DNA of 6,020 nucleotides from JBIOJM01 sp044450785 (lineage in GTDB: Bacteria; Planctomycetota; Planctomycetia; Isosphaerales; Isosphaeraceae). Positions 1 through 5,944 of this stretch are shown here, piece after piece. The stretch covers positions 1 to 6,020 of the forward strand of contig JBIOJM010000473.1 in NCBI GenBank assembly GCA_044450785.1, in the 5' to 3' direction. The position numbers and the translations under genes were made by a program. Position 1 is the first letter of the stretch; every line of letters starts with the position of its first letter. The notes below the pieces were generated by a model. That model ran no database searches. It had not been told where the DNA came from and saw only the letters and a list, made by a program, of their open reading frames with translations.

Positions 1-174
1 GACTTCTCGCTGATCACCACCTGGGAAGGAAGACGAAACGATGCCCCGCTGTTTCTGGCTCCCTCTCCGAGGGGAGAGGGCCGGGGTGAGGGGCGAGCGG
101 CACCGAGAGCCTTTGGACAAGTGATCCGTCTGCTCCGGTGTCTGGCGATCGACGATCGCCGATCGCCGGGTTGA
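1..174 (+). other. Open frame entering from the left edge, possible gene end (doubtful)
   Basis: Frame 1 is open from the first base to a TGA at 172-174, so it could be the last 57 codons of a gene that starts outside the window. Only the first dozen or so residues (beginning DFSLITTWEG) look protein-like. The rest reads through a low-complexity PSPRGEGRGEG stretch encoded by the REP-like repeat at 61-94 and through palindromic DNA. A real upstream gene may therefore end with a repeat-derived tail, or the frame may be open by chance. I recognise no family. Confidence 0.2.
61..94. repeat. REP-like GC-rich hairpin repeat
   Basis: CCCTCTCC (61-68) pairs perfectly with GGAGAGGG (73-80) around a 4-base loop, and is followed by CCGGGGTGAGGGG. 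Dispersed intergenic repeats of this look (pyrimidine-rich arm, purine-rich arm, then a GGGGTGAGGG tail) are common in many GC-rich bacterial genomes. The hairpin could also serve as a transcript end or RNA-stability element, but no T-tract follows it, so I do not call a terminator. Confidence 0.55.
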
Positions 175-180
175 CCGGCG
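144..180. repeat. Two adjacent palindromes
   Basis: GGCGATCG (144-151) and CGATCGCC (153-160) form a perfect 8-bp inverted repeat around a single A. Directly after it, CGCCGG (164-169) and CCGGCG (175-180) form a second perfect 6-bp inverted repeat with a 5-base loop. They could be a protein-binding site, part of a dispersed repeat, or a bidirectional transcript end without U-tract. The sequence alone does not decide. Confidence 0.4.
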
Positions 181-342
181 GCTAGCGCCGTGCCGCTCAC
201 CGGAGCGTGTCAGGACCGAATGGACCGTGGAAGATGGACACTTCTGCTCACACTTCTCGGCGAACACCACCGATTCGCGGAGTCGTCGTCACGCTGGCCC
301 GGTACTCCTTCACAACGAGAATACACACACAGCGTGTTTTCC

Positions 343-369
343 AGCGTCATTAGCGTCATCTAGCGTCAT
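343..369. repeat. Three direct copies of AGCGTCAT
   Basis: The octamer AGCGTCAT occurs at 343-350, 352-359 and 362-369, at spacings of 9 and 10 bases, which puts the copies roughly on one DNA helix face. A related AGCGTGTT lies at 331-338. Such short helically phased repeats can be operator or iteron-like binding sites, but no adjacent gene supports either role, and this may be simple slippage. Confidence 0.4.
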
Positions 370-572
370 GCCGTCGCCGGGATTTGAGCTACGTCCGGCG
401 CTCCGTGAATCAGCTCGTCGGAGCAACTCTCTATGTCACTCACACTTACGTGTGGCAACTCTCCTGTTATCGGAGGTTTTGTGCTCGTGATGGAAACGAG
501 ACGCTTTTCGCCGGTTCTGTGGAAAATGACGGAGACGCCATGGATGCGGATTTGGGGGGCGATGCCTTGTCA

Positions 573-600
573 GGATGAAGGCGGAAAGATGAAGGATGAA
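573..600. repeat. Heptad tandem repeat, GGATGAA type
   Basis: Four contiguous 7-base units fill 573-600: GGATGAA, GGCGGAA, AGATGAA and GGATGAA. The first and last are identical; the middle two differ at two or three positions and at one. Degenerate heptamer tracts of this type recur in intergenic DNA of planctomycetes and other large bacterial genomes. Read on the reverse strand they give artefact peptides such as FILHLSAFIL, which should not be annotated as protein. Confidence 0.6.
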
Positions 601-650
601 TCCGATAGGTGAACATCGGTGGGAAATCGTCATTAGACTAACGCGGGGGG

Positions 651-777
651 TAGTCCAACGAGGTTTTTGGTTCCTCGGAGAAGCGCTGGTCTGATCGGAT
701 CTTACTGCTCCTAAATGACATGTGGATCGAGTTTGGTAGCTTGGAAGGCGTTACGGGCGTTGGACTAAGTTGGACTA
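651..777. repeat. GTTGGACTA inverted and direct repeats
   Basis: TAGTCCAACG at 651-660 is the exact reverse complement of CGTTGGACTA at 758-767, and GTTGGACTA is repeated again at 769-777, giving a 10-base period. The two inverted arms bound about 97 bases with no gene. Possible readings are the ends of a very small degenerate mobile element, or a pair of binding sites for one DNA-binding protein. No target duplication was evident outside the arms. Confidence 0.4.
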
Positions 778-1132
778 TTTGAGCGTTTTTCCAGCATGCG
801 TACACCGATGTACGGGACCGGGCGCACCGGCAGGCCAAGGCGCCGCCCCAGGGCAAGGAAATGTCGGGAGTGGCTGATGGCTCGTTGGTGAGCAGGAGGG
901 ACCGTCGTCAGCATGTCGTGCCGCTCCGCGGGGGTGCGAGATCACTGTTTCACTCGGGCTCACGGTCAACCGGCGTCCAATCGAGGTTCGTCTACCTATA
1001 TGATCTGCGAACGCGCGCGATCAGTTGCATGATTCCGGCCGACGACCTGCTTTTTTAAGAGGCACGGACTGGATTTTACTGAATGTAGGGATTGATCAAG
1101 CTTGAAACAAAGCGTTCGCGAGAAGCACCTCA

Positions 1133-1161
1133 TTGACCCGGCGCGGTTGAACTGACATGAT
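1133..1161 (+). promoter_or_regulatory. Possible sigma-70-type promoter of the res operon
   Basis: TTGACC (1133-1138) matches five of six bases of the -35 consensus. CATGAT (1156-1161) matches four of six bases of the -10 consensus, at the ideal 17-base spacing. Transcription would start near 1168, giving a leader of about 25 bases before the res ATG at 1194. A 10-bp palindrome TCAAGCTTGA (1096-1105) lies about 28 bases upstream of the -35 box and could be a regulator site. Planctomycete promoters are poorly defined, so this is tentative. Confidence 0.35.
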
Positions 1162-1193
1162 GCACGTTTGTCAATGGCGACTGGGAGCGACGC

Positions 1194-4172
1194 ATGGCCG
1201 ATACGCTCATCGAAAATCCGATCCTGAACTCGCCCTACCGGGAACCGATCCGGCACTGGCGGTTCGGCGACGAGGGGATCACGAACGAGATCGTCGAGAC
1301 GCGACGAGCGAGCGCATACTTCGTCCCGATTCCGGCACCGAAGAAGAAAGGCAAGCAACTCCAGTTCGAGACCGAATGGACGCAAGACCGCATCGAGCTG
1401 AATGATAAGGCCAACCTCATCCGAGAGAAGGTCAAGCACTGGCGGGAAGGGGAATATCAGGGGGTGACCCAGGTCACTCGCAAGCTCTTGCAGCACTGGA
1501 TCAACCCCGACCGGGAGAACAAGCTCTTCTTCTGCCAGGTCGAGGCCCTGGAAACACTCGTCTACCTCACCGAATCCGCCAGGAAGGTCGGCGACAACTG
1601 GATTGAGAACTGGCTCCGCGACGCCAACGACGCGTCGAACCCCGGTCTCAATCGCGTCGCGATGAAGATGGCGACCGGCTCGGGCAAGACCGTCGTCATG
1701 GCCATGCTCATCGCCTGGCATGCCTTGAACAAGATCGCCGACCCGAAAGATCGCCGGTTCTCCGACACGTTTCTCGTCGTCACCCCTGGCATCACGATCC
1801 GCGACCGGCTGCGGGTGCTCTTCCCCAACGACGCCGAGAATTATTACCGGCTCCGCGACCTCGTTCCGGCGGACCTGATCGGGCAACTCGGCCGGGCGAA
1901 GATCCTGATCACCAACTTTCACGCCTTCAAGCCCCGCAAGCTGCTCGAAGCGAACAAGCTGACCAAGCAGATCCTCGGGACCGACTTCGACGAGACCGCC
2001 GCCCAGATGGTCAACCGGGTCTGCCGGGAATTCGGCAACAAGCGAAATGTCGTCGTCATCAACGACGAGGCTCATCACTGCTACCGCCGCAAGCCCGACG
2101 GCGAGGCCGATGCGCTCAAGGGCGAGGATCGCACGGAGGCCGAGAAGCGGAACGAGGAAGCCCGAGTCTGGATCTCGGGTCTCGAAGCGGTCCGCGACAA
2201 GACCGGCATCCGGGCGATCTACGACCTGTCGGCGACCCCGTTCTTCCTGCGCGGGTCGGGTTACCGCGAGGGCACTCTCTTTCCCTGGGTCGTCTCCGAC
2301 TTCGCGCTCATCGACGCCATCGAGTCGGGTATCGTCAAGATTCCCCGTGTTCCCGTCTCCGATGATTCGATGCTGGGCGATCAGCCGGCCTACCGCTATC
2401 TGTGGCCCCGCATCCGTGAGGACCTTCCCCGCAAGGGGCGAAAGACCGAGGCCGTCACCGGCGAGCCGAAGATCCCGGTCGAGCTTCAGGGGGCCCTTCA
2501 CAGCCTCTACGGCAACTACGAAGCCCGCTATCACCTCTGGGAACAAGGCCAGACATACGGGACCGGCAACCAGACTCCGCCCGTGTTCATCGTGGTCTGC
2601 AATAACACGAACGTCTCGAAGCTGGTCTTTGACTATGTCGCGGGTTGGGAGCGGACCTTGCCGGACGGCTCGACGGTCCTTGTTCCGGGTCAGATGGCCC
2701 TGTTCGACAACGTTGGAGACGGACGCTGGAAGGCCCGGCCGCTGACGATCCTGATCGACAGTGAGCAACTCGAATCAGGCGATGCGATGAGGCCCGAGTT
2801 CAAACAGATCGCCGCGCACGAGATCGAGGAATTCAAGGCCGAGTACCGCGTCCGGTTCCCCGGGCGGGACACCGAGGGCCTGACCGACGAGGACCTGCTC
2901 CGCGAAGTGATGAATACGGTCGGCAAGACCGGCAAGCTCGGCGAGCACGTCCGTTGCGTCGTAAGCGTTTCGATGCTGACCGAGGGATGGGACGCGAACA
3001 CGGTGACGCACGTCCTGGGTATTCGAGCGTTCGGTACGCAGCTCCTCTGCGAGCAGGTCGTCGGCCGCGCCTTGCGGCGAATGAGCTACGCCGCCAACGA
3101 CGCGGGGCTGTTCGATCCCGAGTACGCCGACGTCTACGGGGTGCCGTTCTCGTTCCTGCCCTGCTCGGGCACGACGAAGCTTCCCAAGGCCGGCCCGACC
3201 CCGACCCGCGTCCGGGCGATCCCCGAGCGGATCAAGTGCGAGATCACATGGCCCCGACTGCTCGGCTATCGGTACGAGCTGCCCGGTGAGCGGCTCACCG
3301 CCAGGTTCACCAGCGACGCCAAGCTCGCCCTGACCAATGTCGACATCCCGACGAAGACCGAAATCGAGGGGATCGTCGGCGAGATTCGCGTCGATACGCT
3401 CGACGACCTGAAGCAGCGCCGGCTCAACGAGGTCGACTTCCGGCTGGCCAAGCTGACCCTCGAAAAATACTTCCGCGACGACGCGGGACACGACAAGCCC
3501 TGGCTATTCCCGCAGCTCCTGGCGGTCGCCAGGCGTTGGCGCGTCGAGTGCTTGACTTGCAAAGGGGGAACGTTTCCCCAACTCTTCCTGTTCGCTGAAT
3601 TCGCCCATGAGGCGGCCGATCGGATCTACCGCTCGATCGTCGCCTCGACCGAGGGGATGCCGGCCCTGAAGCCGATGCTGCGGCCCTACGAGGCCATCGG
3701 CACGACGCGGCACGTCGATTTCCAGACGATCCGGGACACCTACAAGACTCGGGCGGACAGGTGCCACGTCTCGCACGTCGCCCTTGATAGCGATTGGGAA
3801 GCCAAGCTGGCTCAAGAGCTCGAAGACATGGGCGAGGTCGTCGCCTACGTCAAGAATCAAGGACTCGGGTTCACGATTCCGTACACGCTGAATGGCGTCA
3901 AGCGGCAGTATTACCCCGACTTCATCGTTCGGATCGAGGATGGACACGGGCATGACGATCCGCTCAACCTGATCCTCGAAGTGACCGGCGAGCGGAAGAA
4001 GGACAAGGAAGCGAAGACGGCGAAGGCCCGGACGCTGTGGGTCCCGGCCGTGAACAACCACGGCGGCTTGGGGCGATGGGCTTTCCTGGAAGTCACGGAC
4101 CCGTATGATGATGTGGCGGAGTTGATTCGGGCCATCGCTCGACCCGCCCCCGCGCTGGAGGTCGCATCATGA
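1194..4172 (+). CDS. Type III-like restriction enzyme Res subunit (DEAH helicase plus nuclease)
   Basis: A 992-aa ATP-dependent restriction protein that would translocate on or remodel DNA and cut unmodified sites with a partner methylase. Superfamily 2 motifs are clear: Walker A ATGSGKT (160-166), DEAH (291-294), SAT (346-348), TEGWD (596-600) and QVVGRALRR (621-629). The C-terminus has a PD-(D/E)XK-like site, PDF with D909 and then E929 in LEVTG, but the expected lysine two residues after E929 is threonine (T931), with lysines following from 935. The length and ending (VPAVNNHGG, then FLEVTDPYDD) resemble the restriction endonuclease family often labelled BPTD_3080, as I recall it. ATG 1194 is chosen because GGGAG (1183-1187) lies 6 bases ahead and the N-terminal MADTLIENPI looks native. 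It is first in the operon and overlaps the next gene by ATGA. Confidence 0.9.
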   Translation: MADTLIENPILNSPYREPIRHWRFGDEGITNEIVETRRASAYFVPIPAPKKKGKQLQFETEWTQDRIELNDKANLIREKVKHWREGEYQGVTQVTRKLLQHWINPDRENKLFFCQVEALETLVYLTESARKVGDNWIENWLRDANDASNPGLNRVAMKMATGSGKTVVMAMLIAWHALNKIADPKDRRFSDTFLVVTPGITIRDRLRVLFPNDAENYYRLRDLVPADLIGQLGRAKILITNFHAFKPRKLLEANKLTKQILGTDFDETAAQMVNRVCREFGNKRNVVVINDEAHHCYRRKPDGEADALKGEDRTEAEKRNEEARVWISGLEAVRDKTGIRAIYDLSATPFFLRGSGYREGTLFPWVVSDFALIDAIESGIVKIPRVPVSDDSMLGDQPAYRYLWPRIREDLPRKGRKTEAVTGEPKIPVELQGALHSLYGNYEARYHLWEQGQTYGTGNQTPPVFIVVCNNTNVSKLVFDYVAGWERTLPDGSTVLVPGQMALFDNVGDGRWKARPLTILIDSEQLESGDAMRPEFKQIAAHEIEEFKAEYRVRFPGRDTEGLTDEDLLREVMNTVGKTGKLGEHVRCVVSVSMLTEGWDANTVTHVLGIRAFGTQLLCEQVVGRALRRMSYAANDAGLFDPEYADVYGVPFSFLPCSGTTKLPKAGPTPTRVRAIPERIKCEITWPRLLGYRYELPGERLTARFTSDAKLALTNVDIPTKTEIEGIVGEIRVDTLDDLKQRRLNEVDFRLAKLTLEKYFRDDAGHDKPWLFPQLLAVARRWRVECLTCKGGTFPQLFLFAEFAHEAADRIYRSIVASTEGMPALKPMLRPYEAIGTTRHVDFQTIRDTYKTRADRCHVSHVALDSDWEAKLAQELEDMGEVVAYVKNQGLGFTIPYTLNGVKRQYYPDFIVRIEDGHGHDDPLNLILEVTGERKKDKEAKTAKARTLWVPAVNNHGGLGRWAFLEVTDPYDDVAELIRAIARPAPALEVAS

Positions 4173-4888
4173 ACAACACGACCACGTCCTTCGGAGCCAA
4201 CATCACGCTGCCGATGGGCCGGATCGCCGCGCTCTGCGAGAAGTATCAAGTCGAGGAACTGTCGGTCTTCGGCTCGGTCTTACGGGATGACTTCGGTCCG
4301 GAAAGCGACATCGATTTCCTGGTCGTTTTCCAGGATGGCGACGCCGGACCGTGGATGTCCAGGCTCCTGGATCTCGAGGAGGATCTCTCAGCGCTGCTGG
4401 GGCGGAAGATCGACTTTGTAGACAAGGGCGGTCTTGAGCAATCTCACAACCGGCCAACACGAAGAAGAGCGATCCTGGACACTGCCCAGGTCATCTATCC
4501 GGTCGAGGATGGATCGGACGCAGCGCCTGGCAACGCGGACCGGGCTCAAAGCCACCAAGGACCGACGCTCTCGGAGATCCCGCCGCTGGTCCCGGCGCGA
4601 ATACGGTTCGACCCTGGGCGACTGGCTGAGTTCTGCTGCCGCCGTCACATCGCCCGGCTCTCTCTCTTCGGCTCGGTGATTCGGGACGACTTCAGCCCCG
4701 ATAGTGACGTGGATGTCCTGGTCGAGTTCGAGCCGGGGAAAACGCCCGGACTGCGGTTCATTACGATCCAAGACGACCTGACGCAATTGTTCGGACGCCG
4801 CGTCGACCTGAACACGCCCGAGTCATTCAGCGTCTATCTCCGCGACAAAGTGGAGGCCGAAGTGGTTCCGCTCTATGTCCAGCCATGA
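4169..4888 (+). CDS. Tandem MNT-domain nucleotidyltransferase (two-domain MntA-like antitoxin)
   Basis: A 239-aa protein made of two minimal nucleotidyltransferase (MNT, DNA polymerase beta fold) domains; single-domain relatives are about 100-120 aa. Domain 1 (about 12-113) has G35-S36, then D47-I-D49, and a third acid D82 in GRKID. Domain 2 (about 137-239) has G168-S169, D180-V-D182 and D213 in GRRVD. Both catalytic triads look intact. In HEPN/MNT pairs, MNT transfers AMP from ATP onto a HEPN tyrosine and inactivates the toxin. The linker (114-136) has no in-frame ATG, GTG or TTG, so domain 2 appears fused rather than separately started. GGAGG (4157-4161) sits 7 bases before the ATG, which overlaps the res stop. 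The domains are different subtypes: domain 1 resembles the MNT at 5107-5442, whereas domain 2 is closer to MNTs with VEFEPG and RVDLNTP motifs. Confidence 0.85.
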   Translation: MNNTTTSFGANITLPMGRIAALCEKYQVEELSVFGSVLRDDFGPESDIDFLVVFQDGDAGPWMSRLLDLEEDLSALLGRKIDFVDKGGLEQSHNRPTRRRAILDTAQVIYPVEDGSDAAPGNADRAQSHQGPTLSEIPPLVPARIRFDPGRLAEFCCRRHIARLSLFGSVIRDDFSPDSDVDVLVEFEPGKTPGLRFITIQDDLTQLFGRRVDLNTPESFSVYLRDKVEAEVVPLYVQP

Positions 4889-4971
4889 GGAGACGGTCTA
4901 CCGAGATGGTCGACCTCCCGCCCCTGATCGCGGCGCTCGACGTGATGCTCAATCCACCGCCCGGAGCCTGA
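4885..4971 (+). pseudogene. HepT (HEPN toxin) gene remnant with internal deletion
   Basis: This 28-codon frame starts with an ATG overlapping the preceding MNT stop (ATGA), the usual position of a hepT start. After MRRRSTEM it jumps to VDLPPLIAALDVML, then NPPPGA and TGA. That second part resembles the C-terminal helix of HepT/DUF86 proteins; the intact HepT in this operon has VPALIRCLEPLVPP at the matching place. The TGA lies 3 bases before the next ATG (TGACCG then ATG), the same junction as at the intact hepT-mod boundary (TGACCA then ATG). I infer an in-frame or near in-frame deletion of roughly 100 codons that removed the RX4HXY active site. It may still make a 28-aa peptide, but not an RNase. 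The homology is short, so confidence is moderate. Confidence 0.6.
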
Positions 4972-5106
4972 CCGATGGCCCGCAAGAAGAAAGACCCGAC
5001 CCCCGCGTTTCCCGAACTCGACGCCACCCGGCACAAGGACACCCGCAAGAACATCCCGACCGAGGAACTTCGCGACTTCGTCGCCGCCGAAGAGACCAAG
5101 CCGCCG
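4969..5106 (+). repeat. Direct repeat, upstream copy of the hepT stop and mod start
   Basis: This 138-base stretch aligns without gaps to 5807-5944, at an offset of 838 bases. It covers the TGA of the upstream HepT frame, the 3-base gap, the ATG and 44 codons of the Mod N-terminus. In the first 40 codons the copies differ at 10 of 120 bases; nine codons differ and eight of those differences are synonymous (the exception is Thr versus Lys at codon 23). Similarity ends at the paired CCGCCG codons, after which this copy runs into an MNT domain and the other into the rest of Mod. Confidence 0.9.
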
Positions 5107-5442
5107 ATGAACACCCCGGGCACGATTTCGCGACACGGTATCACGCTGCCGATGGAACAGGTCGCGGAGTTCTGTCGCCGTTGGAAGGTCCGCGAACTGG
5201 CGGTCTTCGGCTCGTTTCTCCGCGACGATTTTGGAGATCAAAGCGACATCGACTTCCTCATCGACCCCCAGACGGGTGTGATCTGGAAATTCGCGGACCA
5301 GATGGCGATGGAGGAGGAAATGTCCAAACTTCTGGGCCGCAAGGTGGAACTGGTCGAACGCACCGCTGTGGAGCGGAGTCGAAACTACATTCGCAGGCGA
5401 CACATCCTGTCTACGGCGGAGCCGATCTATGTCGAAAGATGA
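4975..5442 (+). CDS. MNT nucleotidyltransferase antitoxin with Mod-derived N-terminal leader
   Basis: A 155-aa frame. Residues 45-155 form an MNT domain: G79-S80 and D91-I-D93 give the nucleotidyltransferase signature, with E125 in GRKVE as the likely third acid. It should AMPylate the HEPN protein encoded just downstream, which it overlaps by 14 bases. Residues 1-44 (MARKKKDPTPAFPELD and on) are not MNT sequence; they nearly repeat the start of the methyltransferase at 5813. Two starts are possible. ATG 4975 has GGAG (4963-4966) 8 bases upstream and gives the fusion; ATG 5107 (M45, beginning MNTPGTI) matches the N-terminal style of the first MNT domain at 4169 but has only a weak purine stretch ahead. 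I list the longer form. The domain is paralogous to domain 1 of the 4169 protein (shared ITLPM, VFGS, LRDDFG, SDIDFL). Confidence 0.85.
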   Translation: MARKKKDPTPAFPELDATRHKDTRKNIPTEELRDFVAAEETKPPMNTPGTISRHGITLPMEQVAEFCRRWKVRELAVFGSFLRDDFGDQSDIDFLIDPQTGVIWKFADQMAMEEEMSKLLGRKVELVERTAVERSRNYIRRRHILSTAEPIYVER

Positions 5443-5809
5443 CGCCTACCTCCTGGAGATGCTCCAGGCCGCTCAGCGCGCGGCAGCCTTCCTCGAAGGA
5501 CGAGATGAACCAGTCTTCTACGCCGATTCCCTGCTTCAGCATGCAGTTATGATGCTGCTGGTCGTGATCGGCGAGACCGCGCACAAGGTCTCGAAGGAAT
5601 TTCAGGACGCGCATCCCGAGATCCCCTGGCGCTCGATGTACGGTATTCGAAACGTTCTGGTTCATGCCTACGGCGAAGTCCATCTCGATCGCGTTTGGTT
5701 CGCCGCGCATGTCGGGGTGCCGGCGCTCATTCGATGCCTGGAACCGCTCGTTCCCCCTGACGACGGCGTCGAGCCACCGTCTCAGCTCACTCCTCGGGAG
5801 ACGCCTTGA
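5429..5809 (+). CDS. hepT: HepT-like HEPN toxin ribonuclease (DUF86)
   Basis: A 126-aa all-alpha HEPN protein of normal length for the HepT/DUF86 family. The defining RX4HXY motif is intact: R74, H79 and Y81 within RNVLVHAY. Arg and His form the RNase site across a dimer, and the tyrosine is the residue that a cognate MNT AMPylates to neutralise it. Upstream helices include YADSLLQHAVMMLL and IGETAHKVS, typical of the family, and the C-terminus has VPALIRCLEPLVPP. GGAG (5418-5421) lies 7 bases before the ATG, and the start overlaps the MNT gene by 14 bases, so translation is probably coupled. It is the only complete HEPN in the window, although three MNT domains are present. Family members cut RNA, including tRNA in characterised cases; the target here is unknown. 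The TGA is 3 bases before the mod ATG. Confidence 0.92.
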   Translation: MSKDDAYLLEMLQAAQRAAAFLEGRDEPVFYADSLLQHAVMMLLVVIGETAHKVSKEFQDAHPEIPWRSMYGIRNVLVHAYGEVHLDRVWFAAHVGVPALIRCLEPLVPPDDGVEPPSQLTPRETP

Positions 5810-5944
5810 CCAATGGCACGCAAAAAGAAAGACCCGACCCCCGCGTTTCCCGAGCTCGATGCCACCCGGCACAAGGACAAGCGGAAGAACATCCCGACCG
5901 AGGAACTCCGCGACTTCGTCGCCGCAGAGGAGGCAGCGCCGCCG
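5807..5944 (+). repeat. Direct repeat, downstream copy at the true mod start
   Basis: Second copy of the repeat at 4969-5106. Here the 44 codons continue into the Mod protein, so this is probably the native location. Together the two copies flank the MNT gene body and intact hepT. Recombination between them would remove 838 bases and leave one mod start directly behind the hepT remnant. Confidence 0.9.

Larger units (their letters stand above)
175..1193. other. Long intergenic region with small repeats, no convincing gene
   Basis: About 1 kb in which every open frame is short, lacks a good ribosome site and reads as low-quality protein. The long reverse-strand frame across 996-2768 is a shadow of the Res gene. 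The region holds AGCGTCAT triplets (343-369), a CACAC/GTGTG hairpin (441-454), a nine-base direct repeat GCAACTCTC (423-431 and 455-463), a heptad tract (573-600) and GTTGGACTA repeats (651-777). From 783 to 1058 one forward frame is open and starts with a fairly protein-like segment of about 25 residues (FQHAYTDVRDRAHRQ and on). It has no family match that I know and may be a gene relic. Confidence 0.5.

Noticed and set aside
144..180. Rho-independent terminator
   Set aside because: The stems are strong but no T-run follows on either strand close enough to form a classic intrinsic terminator.
436..633. Small reverse frame with FILHLSAFIL peptide
   Set aside because: The peptide is a translation of the GGATGAA heptad repeat, a known kind of artefact, and has no ribosome site.
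343..777. CRISPR array
   Set aside because: The repeats are only 8-10 bases, with no 25-40 base repeat-spacer pattern and no cas genes.
2047..2745. 232-codon forward open frame inside res
   Set aside because: Out-of-frame reading of res with an R/S/P-rich product typical of a shifted high-GC frame.
996..2768. 590-codon open frame on the reverse strand
   Set aside because: It lies opposite the res gene, whose helicase motifs are unmistakable. The frame is open because of high GC codon structure, its product is repetitive D/V/G/L-rich sequence with no recognisable domain, and it runs into the intergenic region.
2775..3491. 238-codon reverse open frame
   Set aside because: Shadow of the res gene in the same GC-driven antisense frame; no domain or ribosome site supports it.
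4875..5552. 225-codon forward frame across the MNT and hepT genes
   Set aside because: Its product is R/P/H/D-rich with no domain and it overlaps three better-supported frames, including the MNT and HEPN motifs.
4969..5944. Insertion-sequence target duplication
   Set aside because: The 138-base repeats are far longer than IS target duplications, have diverged, and no transposase or terminal inverted repeats lie between them; recombination or tandem duplication fits better.
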